Assembly: GCA_023228225.1 (NCBI GenBank)
Contig: JALOBO010000015.1
Location: forward strand, 1-31,504
Direction: 5' to 3'
Length of the DNA: 31,504 bases
Source of the DNA: Clostridia bacterium
GTDB taxonomy: Bacteria; Bacillota; Clostridia; Christensenellales; UBA1242
In this document: in pieces, positions 25,316 through 31,504 of the stretch
How the letters are laid out: every line of letters begins with the position of its first letter
Position numbering within the stretch: the first letter of the stretch is position 1
Notes under the pieces: generated by a model
Database searches by the model: none
What the model was told of the DNA's origin: nothing
What the model saw: only the letters and a program-made list of their open reading frames with translations
Program-made: the position numbers and the translations under genes

Positions 25316-26092
25316 GTGCTTATCTTATTTGATATTGATGGTACATTAATTAATCAAGAAAAATATCCAGAAAATTATGATAGCATAAAAAAAATAATTA
25401 GCCAAATGGGAAAGAATGATTTTACAATAGGAATATGTACTTGTAGGCCACTTGATCATAGTGTGAAAAAGATTTTCAAGGATTATGGATTAAATGGTCC
25501 AATTGTTACAGAGTGCGGTGCATGTATTTATCAAAAAAATGTTTTTGGCTATAAACTACTATTTACCTATAAAAAACAAGATTTTAATATAAATAAATTT
25601 CTAAAAAAATATATTTTTGAATATGAACTAAAGAATAATTTAAAAATTACAGTTAAAATATCAGATGTTAATTCTAAAGACAATGAAACTATAGTGATAA
25701 ATAAAAATAGAAAAATGTCTTCAACAATACGCTTTCCCAAATCTTTATACACAGATATTGAATCAATAGTCGATATTTTAAAAGATGTCCCGGAATTAAA
25801 TTGTATGAATATTGCTAGAGATCAAAACAATAGATTAAAAGTCAATGTGTATCCAAAATATGTTAATAAAATATTTACTACTGAAAATTATTTTAAAAAT
25901 AAAAATGTAGTTTTGGTTACCGATTTTGAAGATGTTTCAAATCATTCACACAATACATTACTAAAAGTTTATAGCGTGAGTTCAAATAAAAAATTTAATA
26001 GTTATTGTGATGAGTTTTTCCCCGCTTTTGGAAAAGGAGTGGAAGAAATATTAAAAAAACTAAAAAAAGGAGAAAATTATGAAAAATTATGA
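25316..26092 (+). CDS. HAD-superfamily hydrolase (Cof-like)
   Basis: A 258-residue protein starting LILFDIDGTL, the HAD nucleophile motif DxDGT. GICTCRPLDHSVKKIF fits motif II (here Cys-Arg replaces the usual Thr-x-Arg), and VTDFEDVSNHSHNTLL is in the position of motif IV, with D but an altered second acid. The cap region between about 80 and 200 suggests a C2-cap enzyme acting on sugar phosphates. GTG at 25316 is chosen because GGAGGG lies 9 bases before it and it places the HAD motif at the N-terminus; an upstream GTG at 25298 lacks this. It overlaps the next gene by 14 bases. Substrate unknown. Confidence 0.72.
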   Translation: MLILFDIDGTLINQEKYPENYDSIKKIISQMGKNDFTIGICTCRPLDHSVKKIFKDYGLNGPIVTECGACIYQKNVFGYKLLFTYKKQDFNINKFLKKYIFEYELKNNLKITVKISDVNSKDNETIVINKNRKMSSTIRFPKSLYTDIESIVDILKDVPELNCMNIARDQNNRLKVNVYPKYVNKIFTTENYFKNKNVVLVTDFEDVSNHSHNTLLKVYSVSSNKKFNSYCDEFFPAFGKGVEEILKKLKKGENYEKL

Positions 26093-26540
26093 ACAAATTT
26101 CTAAAACATGTAAATTATGGTGGAGCGAAGGATTAAAGCTAAATAATGAAAGATACACACAGGTTAGTGGCTATATTTTTAACGACCAAAATCAACTTTT
26201 AATTGTTAAAAATAAAAATTCTTGGACAATACCAGGCGGACATCCAGAACCTAATGAAGCACCTGTGGAAACACTAGAGCGTGAAATTTTGGAAGAGTCA
26301 TGCACTACAATAAAGAATATTAAATATCTTGGCGCATTAGAAGTTGTGGAGAATGATGAAACTTATTACCAATTACGCTACACAGCCAAAGCATTAGATG
26401 TTTTGCCTTTTAAAAAGGAATGGGAAACAAGCGAAAGATTGTTTGTTGATTTAAATGATCTACATAATTATATTCCATGGTCAAAAGGTGTTGCATTTAG
26501 TCAACAAATAGAATCAGCAAAAAATGTTTGGAACATATAG
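26079..26540 (+). CDS. Nudix hydrolase
   Basis: A 153-residue protein with a complete Nudix box, GGHPEPNEAPVETLEREILEES-type (G-x5-E-x7-REILEE), near residues 58-80. Nudix enzymes cleave nucleoside diphosphates linked to another group. By family this could be a nucleotide-sugar hydrolase balancing GDP-sugar pools, or a house-cleaning enzyme; the sequence alone does not decide. ATG start behind AAAGGAGA, overlapping the HAD gene by 14 bases, and followed 8 bases later by the GT4 start, so it is part of a tightly packed operon. Confidence 0.88.
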   Translation: MKNYEQISKTCKLWWSEGLKLNNERYTQVSGYIFNDQNQLLIVKNKNSWTIPGGHPEPNEAPVETLEREILEESCTTIKNIKYLGALEVVENDETYYQLRYTAKALDVLPFKKEWETSERLFVDLNDLHNYIPWSKGVAFSQQIESAKNVWNI

Positions 26541-26548
26541 AGTTTTTT

Positions 26549-27670
26549 ATGAAAATATTAATTTATCAACCACGAGTTTCGTATTTTACAGGTGGGGGAG
26601 AAATTTATCCACTTCAAAGTGCTAAATTTTTTGCAAAACTTGGCCACGATGTTACTATCCTGACAACTCGGGCAACTTTTTTGATACCCAGTAATTATTT
26701 TGTTGACTTCATAAATAGCAATAAGAATGTTAAGATTAATTATTTGGATCTTGATGAAAATTTTAAAGATATTTATGATGAACCTGCTGGAATAAATTGG
26801 TTAAGATGGGATAGAGAATGTTTATGGGTTGCAAGATTAGCATATCAATATATCAGTAATCATAAATTTGATATTGTTGCTGTCCATAGTGTTGTTGATG
26901 CTTTGGCTGTTCCATTTGGTCAAAAACATGTTTTGCATTTACACGGAACTCCTTTAGAAATAAACTATATTTGTAAACTTATATTAGAAAAAGAAAAAAA
27001 TTTAATTGCAGTTTCTAATAAAGTAGCAAATAAATGGATAAATTTTGGTGCATATCCAAAAATAAAGATTAGCACTAATGCAATTGATGATAGTGTTTTC
27101 TTTCCGAGTCCAAACTTAAAACGAGACATTGATCTATTGTTTGTTGGAAGATTAATCCCTATAAAAGGTGTCCAATATATTTTACAAGCCTTGAAAATTT
27201 TGAAAGATAAGAATAATTTAACCCCTAATATTTCAATTGTGGGTGATGGTCCTTACAAAGATGACTTGAAAAAATTATCAAAAGAATTAAGTGTTGATAA
27301 ACAGGTTGAATTTTGTGGCTTTGTTTCTCAAAACGACTTAATAAAAGCATATCAAAGGTCTAAAATAGCCGTTTTACCCTCATACGATAAAGAAGGCATT
27401 ATGTCAACACTGCTTGAAGCAGCGAGTTGTGGAACTCCAGCAATCACAACAAGAGGCACGAGTATGGAGGAATTTGCGAAAGACAATAAAAACGCATTAT
27501 TGGTAGAACCAGAAAATGCAGTAGATTTAAGTAATAAAATATATAAACTTTTAACGAATATTGAACTTGTCAATAAAATCACAGAAAATGCTTTTAATAC
27601 TGTAAAAAGTGAATACATTTGGTCAACTAAAGCACAACAATTAATTGAGTTTTATAAAGAGGTTAGATGA
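26549..27670 (+). CDS. GT4-family glycosyltransferase
   Basis: A 373-residue GT-B fold enzyme. The N-terminus MKILIYQPRVSYFTGGGEIY has the glycine-rich acceptor-domain loop; HLHGTP and LIAVSNKVANKW follow. The donor domain begins with LLFVGRLIPIKGVQYILQAL near 195, then SIVGDGPYKDDLKK, VEFCGFVSQNDLIKAY, and the EGIMSTLLEAASCGTP stretch with the E-x7-E motif of GT4 retaining enzymes. Such enzymes often use GDP-mannose-like donors, so GDP-heptose is a fair guess, unproven. ATG at 26549 is preferred over an in-frame TTG at 26528. It overlaps the next gene by ATGA. Confidence 0.88.
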   Translation: MKILIYQPRVSYFTGGGEIYPLQSAKFFAKLGHDVTILTTRATFLIPSNYFVDFINSNKNVKINYLDLDENFKDIYDEPAGINWLRWDRECLWVARLAYQYISNHKFDIVAVHSVVDALAVPFGQKHVLHLHGTPLEINYICKLILEKEKNLIAVSNKVANKWINFGAYPKIKISTNAIDDSVFFPSPNLKRDIDLLFVGRLIPIKGVQYILQALKILKDKNNLTPNISIVGDGPYKDDLKKLSKELSVDKQVEFCGFVSQNDLIKAYQRSKIAVLPSYDKEGIMSTLLEAASCGTPAITTRGTSMEEFAKDNKNALLVEPENAVDLSNKIYKLLTNIELVNKITENAFNTVKSEYIWSTKAQQLIEFYKEVR

Positions 27671-28545
27671 AATACGAAGCATACATTAAATCAGCTACAG
27701 CAATAGTTAAATTAATTGTGGAAAAAGATATTTTTTCGGCAATTGTTAATGATGAATTTTTTTATTCATATATACCATCAGTATCATTATTGAATGATGA
27801 GGAAGTTGATAATAATGTTGATGCAGTAATTACAATAGAAACAAATAATACAAACAAAATTAATATTAAATATCCTCACATATATTTTAGTTGCAATCAG
27901 ATTAATACAAAGGACATAATTTCTTTAATTGAATATGTTTTTGAGCGCGCACGACAAGGGAATGGAATAATTTGCATTCATGGTGCTGGAGCAATCATTG
28001 ATAACAAACTAATTGCATGCTGGGGACCTGCAACTGGTATGGGTAAAACAACTTTAGCTTTAAAACTATCGGAAAAGGAAAATTATTTTTACTCAGATGA
28101 AAAATTGCTTATAGACTTACGAAATAGTAAAGCTGTGGGACGCATTAAAAATCAGTACATATCTAACCAGTACTGGAAAAATAAACTTGGTGAAAAACAA
28201 TATTTTGAACCAGCAAATTTATCCGAGGATATTCCATATGAAATTGGGTTATTTGTTCAAGCAATAATTTGTGATCAAGTTGATTATACTATTGATATCT
28301 GGAAGCCTGAAAAGTTTTTATGGCACCTTTATGAAGAATCATCTAGGAAAATTCGCGGAACTTCAAGAATTTTTTTTGATAATACATATCCGGTTATGTC
28401 ATTAGACACTGACAAAATTGCTATACAAAGGTTAAAATTAATTAAGGATTTTACTAAAAATATAACTACAGTTTATTTTAAAGGGCAAGCAGAAAAAGCA
28501 GTCAACATAGTTGCAAAAATGCTTGCAAATAAAGACCACTTATAA
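27667..28545 (+). CDS. HPr kinase-like P-loop protein
   Basis: A 292-residue protein with the layout of HPr kinase/phosphorylase-like P-loop proteins often met in glycan or peptide-modification clusters. The middle shows ICIHGAGAIIDNKLIACWGPATGMGKTTLALKL near 102-134, where the P-loop GPATGMGKTT has one residue more than the usual GPSGSGKST. SDEKLLIDLR near 150 gives the Walker B-like acids. The N-terminal about 95 residues are an unrecognised partner domain. The start overlaps the GT4 stop (ATGA), so they are coupled. Members of this group phosphorylate serine in proteins or peptides, or possibly sugar carriers; no HPr or precursor peptide gene is seen here, so the substrate is unknown. Confidence 0.72.
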   Translation: MKYEAYIKSATAIVKLIVEKDIFSAIVNDEFFYSYIPSVSLLNDEEVDNNVDAVITIETNNTNKINIKYPHIYFSCNQINTKDIISLIEYVFERARQGNGIICIHGAGAIIDNKLIACWGPATGMGKTTLALKLSEKENYFYSDEKLLIDLRNSKAVGRIKNQYISNQYWKNKLGEKQYFEPANLSEDIPYEIGLFVQAIICDQVDYTIDIWKPEKFLWHLYEESSRKIRGTSRIFFDNTYPVMSLDTDKIAIQRLKLIKDFTKNITTVYFKGQAEKAVNIVAKMLANKDHL

Positions 28546-28564
28546 ATTAAATATTTGAAATATA

Positions 28565-29179
28565 TTATATTGATAGTTCATTATCTCTTTTTTGTTCTAA
28601 TTCTTTGTTAACAATTTTAACGGCTTGATCAAACACTTGCTCGGGTGTTTTGTTATCTGTGTTTATTTTATAATAATTTAAGTTTCTGCTGGTTGCATAA
28701 GATTCTAAATTGTTGTCATGCCATTTTACTGGATGTTTTAAATCAGGATCATTTGGGTTTTTTCCATATATACGATTAACTCTTTCTTCATCTTTAGCAG
28801 TTAGATAAATACTTGCATCAAAGAATGCACCTGCTTTTATATATTGGTCAAACAAGTCCTCTGTTTCATTATCACCAACTACTGCATACATAGTTAAAAA
28901 GCCTCTATCTAAAATTATGTTATGCTTCTCTCCAAACTGTTTTAACCAAAGCAATGCGTCGCAATAAAATTTTGTAATTTGCCTTTTTGAAGGATTTATA
29001 CGAAGTTTAGCTTCCGCTTCTTTAACCAATAGGACCGCTTCTTCAAATGAACACTCTTTTTGGCACTGCATCATTTTTATTATGGGTTTATCTAAATATA
29101 TAAATCCATATTTTTTTGCAAGGCTTTTTGCAAGTGTGGTCTTTCCAGTTCCATCATAACCATCAACAGTTATAATCAT
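28565..29179 (-). CDS. Thymidylate kinase-like nucleotide kinase
   Basis: A 204-residue P-loop kinase of the thymidylate/deoxynucleoside kinase group: MIITVDGYDGTGKTTLAKSL at the N-terminus, the nucleoside-binding LDRGFLTMY near 97, and YLTAKDEERVNRI with a lid-like arginine pair. The match to housekeeping Tmk is loose, so it could be a second, specialised kinase. ATG at 29179 is chosen because GAGGTG lies 4 bases upstream; the in-frame TTG 12 bases earlier has no such site. It is convergent with the plus-strand operon and stands alone. Confidence 0.75.
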   Translation of the reverse strand: MIITVDGYDGTGKTTLAKSLAKKYGFIYLDKPIIKMMQCQKECSFEEAVLLVKEAEAKLRINPSKRQITKFYCDALLWLKQFGEKHNIILDRGFLTMYAVVGDNETEDLFDQYIKAGAFFDASIYLTAKDEERVNRIYGKNPNDPDLKHPVKWHDNNLESYATSRNLNYYKINTDNKTPEQVFDQAVKIVNKELEQKRDNELSI

Positions 29180-29420
29180 ATAGCACCTCAAATAATATAT
29201 TTTTAATTCTATTTATAGAGTATCATAAATCAATTATAAATGCAATACTCAAATTTTTAAAGTATATAAATCTATTCACATTTAACTTGTGTGAACCTTT
29301 AGTAATTAATAGTGCTCCGAACGCTCTTAATTACACTACAGAAATAGTACCTATTTGAAATTTACTAGCCACGAAAGAATGATTGGTACTTACACTACAT
29401 CTTTCAACAAAATAGATTAC

Positions 29421-29470
29421 TACACCTTTTTTGAATTTTAGAGGGTAAAATACTTTTACTGCATATATCT
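29421..29470. repeat. Imperfect direct repeat, copy 1
   Basis: TACACC..TTTTTTGAATTTTAGAGGG, then A+T-rich TACTTTTACT and ATATAT. It matches 29766-29829 except for about 13 extra bases in the second copy. A GGTAGTTGAC motif also recurs near both (about 29490 and 29699). Confidence 0.5.
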
Positions 29471-29765
29471 CTTTTTTGTGTATTAGGTAGTTGACGAAAT
29501 AGGTGGATTTTTTAAAATTGTTAAAAGTTTTTGCGAAAGGTTTTATATAAATTATTTTAATACAGGAAAAGCGTCTAAATTCATTGAGTTCAGGCATTTT
29601 TATATTATAAAGTTTAGAGTGTTTTAACTAAAATTATTTTAATTTTACAGTTAAATTTTAGTCTCAAAGCGTTGTTTGGATATTGTTTTTATGTTTGGGT
29701 AGTTGACTTTTAGTACTTATATAGATGGTAATTTTCAAAAAAATAATAATATTTTTGATTTTTAT

Positions 29766-29829
29766 ACCACACTTTTTGAATTTCAGGGGGCTAATATAGT
29801 AGAGGGTAAATATTTTTACTAATATATAA
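29766..29829. repeat. Imperfect direct repeat, copy 2
   Basis: Second copy of the repeat at 29421-29470, carrying CACACTTTTTGAATTTCAGG and, after an insertion, AGGGTAAATATTTTTACT. A weaker third resemblance lies near 30190-30230 (AATTTACAGGGG ... AATATTTTTG). Confidence 0.5.
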
Positions 29830-29986
29830 TTTATAAAAACATAAAAAACTTTTCCCCGCAGTATCATCAATTATGTTGTGATGATGAAATAATGCTAATT
29901 GTGGTTTAGAAAAAACGACTTTTCTAAACAAGTATTATTAATAGGAGGTGAACGAGTAATAGGTGAAAATAAAATGTGTTTCAGGG

Positions 29987-30014
29987 TTGAAAGTAAAGAT
30001 AATCAAGGTATAAT
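29987..30014 (+). promoter_or_regulatory. Promoter before the leader of the xis-int remnant
   Basis: TTGAAA at 29987-29992, 16-base spacer, TATAAT at 30009-30014. It points toward the GC-richer patch and the excisionase gene. Confidence 0.6.
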
Positions 30015-30020
30015 ACTAGT

Positions 30021-30190
30021 CTATTTTTATAAGCAGGAAAAGAGTTGCTTCACTTGTCGTTTTTGCACCCTTAAAACCCTTATAAAATAAGGCTTTTAGA
30101 TGAAGCACCTGCAAGTGCTGGTGAAACGCCAAGTGAAACACGCTCTGGCTTTAATACAAGTCGGACACCTACTTTATTTTTGTAGTAAAT
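30021..30190 (+). ncRNA. Candidate structured leader or small RNA
   Basis: Starts just after a good promoter. TGCTTCA (30046-30052) can pair with TGAAGCA (30101-30107), and AGCAC with GTGCT next to it (30104-30119). GGTG..GAAAC..GCC and CACGC segments follow. About 75 bases here (30100-30174) are near 49% GC in surroundings that are clearly lower. No convincing coding frame, and I do not recognise it as a known riboswitch. A degraded coding remnant is the alternative. Confidence 0.35.
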
Positions 30191-30264
30191 TTAAAAAATT
30201 TACAGGGGTGAAGGACTAATATTTTTGATATTTCCCCATAAATAGTAAAAACGAGGTATGAGTA

Positions 30265-30482
30265 TTGAACAATTTACAATTTAATATAGAAAACATATTT
30301 ACAACATATAAAGATGTTGTAACAGTTAAAGAACTTCAAAAATGTTAGGCATAGGAAGAAATCTTGCCTATAAATTGATTAATGAAGGGAAAATCAAACA
30401 TTTTAAAATTAACAACAGAATTTTAATACCTAAGATAAGAGTAATTGAATTTATTATTCCCGAGGTGCAAGATGAAAGGTAG
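30265..30482 (+). pseudogene. Excisionase-like DNA-binding protein, frameshifted
   Basis: In the first frame (TTG at 30265) the product reads through TYKDVVTVKELQK and stops at 30348. One base back, the frame continues MLGIGRNLAYKLINEGKIK then HFKINNRILIPKIRVIEF and ends at 30482. Joined, this is a compact helix-turn-helix protein of the excisionase / HTH_17 family, about 72 residues, typical of genes just upstream of tyrosine integrases. The break lies in a run of A residues (30338-30342), so one A appears lost. It overlaps the integrase start by 11 bases, a normal xis-int arrangement. The heptamer here is not a canonical -1 slippery site, so decay is more likely than recoding. Confidence 0.72.
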
Positions 30483-31276
30483 TTTGCAAATTAAAGACGG
30501 TAAATATTATGCGGTGATATATTATAAAGATGAACTTCAATAAAGATAAGCATAAATGGGTTAGTACAGGATTAACTGACAAAGGTAATAAACGAAAGGC
30601 TGAAGAAAAGTTAAATGAAATTTTGCGAGAATATGAAAGATTAGAGATTGAAAAAAACTTAAATACTAACACTAAAAGCAAACTTTTATTTTCGGATTAT
30701 TTACTAAATTGGTTTTTAAATTTGAAAGGACAAATAGAAGAAATCACATATGAAGGTTATCAGCATAATGTTAATGAAATGGTAGAATATTTTAAAGCAA
30801 AAAATATTTATTTAACAGGACTAAATCCATATTACATTCAAGAATATTATGCTCACATAAAAAAGAGAGGTATAAGCAACAACACGGTTTTACACCATCA
30901 TGTTATTTTAAGAAAAGCACTTCAAAACGCAGTCAAAACGGATTTAATTACTTCCAATCCATGTGATAAAATTGATAGACCTCAAAAAGAACAATACAAA
31001 GCAGAGTTTTACAATAAGAAGGAATTGAAAGAGCTGTTTGGAGTCATTATAGGCGATCCCTTAGAGTTAATAATACATATTGCTGCTTATTACGGATTAA
31101 GGCGAAGTGAGGTTTTAGGGCTAAAATGGAGTGCTATAGACTATGAAAATAAAATGATTAAAATTAATCACAAAGTCGTAGATACTAAACAAGAAGGATT
31201 AATATGTAAAAACAAATTGAAATACAAATCAAGTAACACAATAAAACATCATACAAAAAGACATAATACTATATAA
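30472..31276 (+). pseudogene. Tyrosine recombinase (Tn916/phage type), frameshifted and truncated
   Basis: The ATG at 30472 opens MKGSLQIKDGKYYAVIYYKD, the start of an AP2-like arm-binding domain, and stops at 30543. A +1 shift near 30530-30540 continues with KDKHKWVSTGL, a SAM-like core-binding domain (about LFSDYLLNWF to KIDRPQKE), and the beginning of the catalytic domain with the first catalytic arginine in YYGLRRSEVLGLKW. The frame then ends at 31276 after KLKYKSSN. The catalytic HxxR, the H/W and the nucleophilic tyrosine are all missing, so about 130 C-terminal residues are lost. It cannot act as a recombinase as it stands. It points right, toward the presumed intact tRNA. Confidence 0.85.
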
Positions 31277-31287
31277 TATAAAATTGT

Positions 31288-31309
31288 TCCGTTAGAAATC
31301 CGTTAGAAA
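31288..31309. repeat. Tandem 11-bp direct repeat after the integrase remnant
   Basis: TCCGTTAGAAA occurs twice in direct succession. Its place between integrase and the presumed attachment site fits arm-type integrase or excisionase binding sites; this is inference. Confidence 0.5.
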
Positions 31310-31451
31310 ATGACAAATTTGAGTATAAAATTTAAACAAATTTATAACAAAATCCATTAAAAAATTAACTTAAATTTTTCAAATATATTAGAATATGTAA
31401 ACATTAATAAATACCTATAAAATGCTTTATCTAGGGACTTGTAAGGGTGTG

Positions 31452-31491
31452 AAAAAATATGAAAAACCACTCACTTAATAGTGAATGGTTT
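31452..31491 (-). terminator. Minus-strand intrinsic terminator at the right edge
   Basis: On the minus strand AAACCATTCAC pairs with GTGAGTGGTTT (11 bp, one G-T pair, 6-base loop) and is followed by T-rich sequence. It implies a gene on the minus strand ending just to the right, 5 bases before the hairpin. Confidence 0.8.
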
Positions 31492-31496
31492 AATAC

Positions 31497-31504
31497 TGGT
31501 GCCG
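31497..31504 (-). tRNA. Possible 3' end of an intact tRNA gene (tRNA-Leu expected), cut by the window
   Basis: The last 8 bases read CGGCACCA on the minus strand, an acceptor end with encoded CCA as commonly seen in Firmicutes leucine tRNAs. The terminator directly beyond and the tRNA-Leu remnant at 19172-19222 make this likely, but 8 bases alone prove nothing. Confidence 0.5.

Larger units (their letters stand above)
29180..30264. other. About 1.1 kb without a convincing gene
   Basis: Very A+T-rich DNA between the kinase gene and the excisionase remnant. Short ORFs exist on both strands, but none has a ribosome site together with recognisable protein features. It does hold an imperfect direct repeat (29421-29470 and 29766-29829), a good promoter (29987-30014) and a patch of near 50% GC with hairpin potential (about 30021-30190). 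It probably represents degraded island DNA plus a leader region for xis-int. Confidence 0.6.
19172..31504. mobile_element. Probable tRNA-Leu-integrated genomic island carrying glycan genes
   Basis: Left boundary is the displaced 3' tRNA-Leu half at 19172-19222. The right boundary is just outside or at the window end, where the last 8 bases could begin an intact tRNA gene on the same strand. Excisionase and integrase remnants stand at the right end, next to the expected intact tRNA, as in typical integrative elements. Cargo is heptose-nucleotide synthesis, glycosyltransferases and accessory enzymes. No conjugation, replication or phage structural gene is visible. Because integrase and excisionase are both broken, I infer a stranded, no longer mobile island. 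Confidence 0.65.

Noticed and set aside
29331..29597. 88-codon minus-strand ORF
   Set aside because: Composition-driven; its similarity to the 29664-29870 ORF (both contain PLKFKK) is explained by the direct DNA repeat.
29899..30090. 63-codon plus-strand ORF
   Set aside because: TTG start without a proper ribosome site, no protein features, and it overlaps the promoter and the start of the GC-richer candidate RNA.
29180..30264. CRISPR array in the A+T-rich gap
   Set aside because: Only two diverged repeat copies with large spacing, no regular repeat-spacer pattern and no cas gene.
30265..30482. Programmed frameshift in the excisionase gene
   Set aside because: The P-site codon CAA cannot re-pair after a -1 slip, and the adjacent integrase is also broken, so decay is simpler.

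Overview
The window is a low-GC chromosome segment from a spore-forming Gram-positive bacterium of the Firmicutes/Clostridia type. I base this on A+T-rich coding throughout, strong AGGAGG-type ribosome sites, and the order rlmN-rsgA-rpe-spoVM-rpmB-yloV, which is a trimmed version of the Bacillus subtilis block. A recognisable SpoVM (coat-assembly peptide) implies endospore formation now or in a recent ancestor. The species cannot be named from the sequence.

Left part (1-6.8 kb) is housekeeping: partial rlmN, rsgA, rpe, spoVM, rpmB on the minus strand, a yloV/fakA-like DAK-domain gene, an ankyrin-repeat gene and a yqeY-like gene. From 6.95 to 13.6 kb lies one operon-like run: a YwaF-like membrane protein fused to an ABC ATPase (its reading frame breaks at a dnaX-like slippery heptamer), an ABC permease, a small membrane-anchored Ig-like protein and a large lipoprotein. 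From 13.68 to 16.4 kb lies an unusual trio: a lipoprotein, an ECF sigma factor, and a membrane protein in the anti-sigma position whose outside domain is homologous to the lipoprotein. A P-type cation ATPase closes the resident part at 19.1 kb.

At 19172-19222 the 3' half of a tRNA-Leu(UAA) gene, broken in the anticodon loop, marks one end of a probable tRNA-integrated island. The last 8 bases of the window (31497-31504), preceded by a minus-strand terminator, look like the 3' end (CGGCACCA) of a tRNA gene, so the roughly 12.3 kb between would be the island. Its cargo is a minus-strand operon for GDP-D-glycero-alpha-D-manno-heptose (gmhA, an hddC-gmhB fusion, hddA) diverging from a plus-strand operon with a methyltransferase, a GT2 and a GT4 glycosyltransferase, a HAD hydrolase, a Nudix hydrolase and an HPr-kinase-like protein. 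A thymidylate-kinase-like gene follows. The right edge has a possible structured leader RNA and frameshifted excisionase and integrase genes, so the island now looks fixed.

The island cargo probably builds or decorates a heptose-containing surface or secreted glycan. The most promising undescribed item is the lipoprotein/ECF sigma/anti-sigma trio with a shared extracellular domain. Next are the heptose island and the recoded or broken ABC fusion protein.
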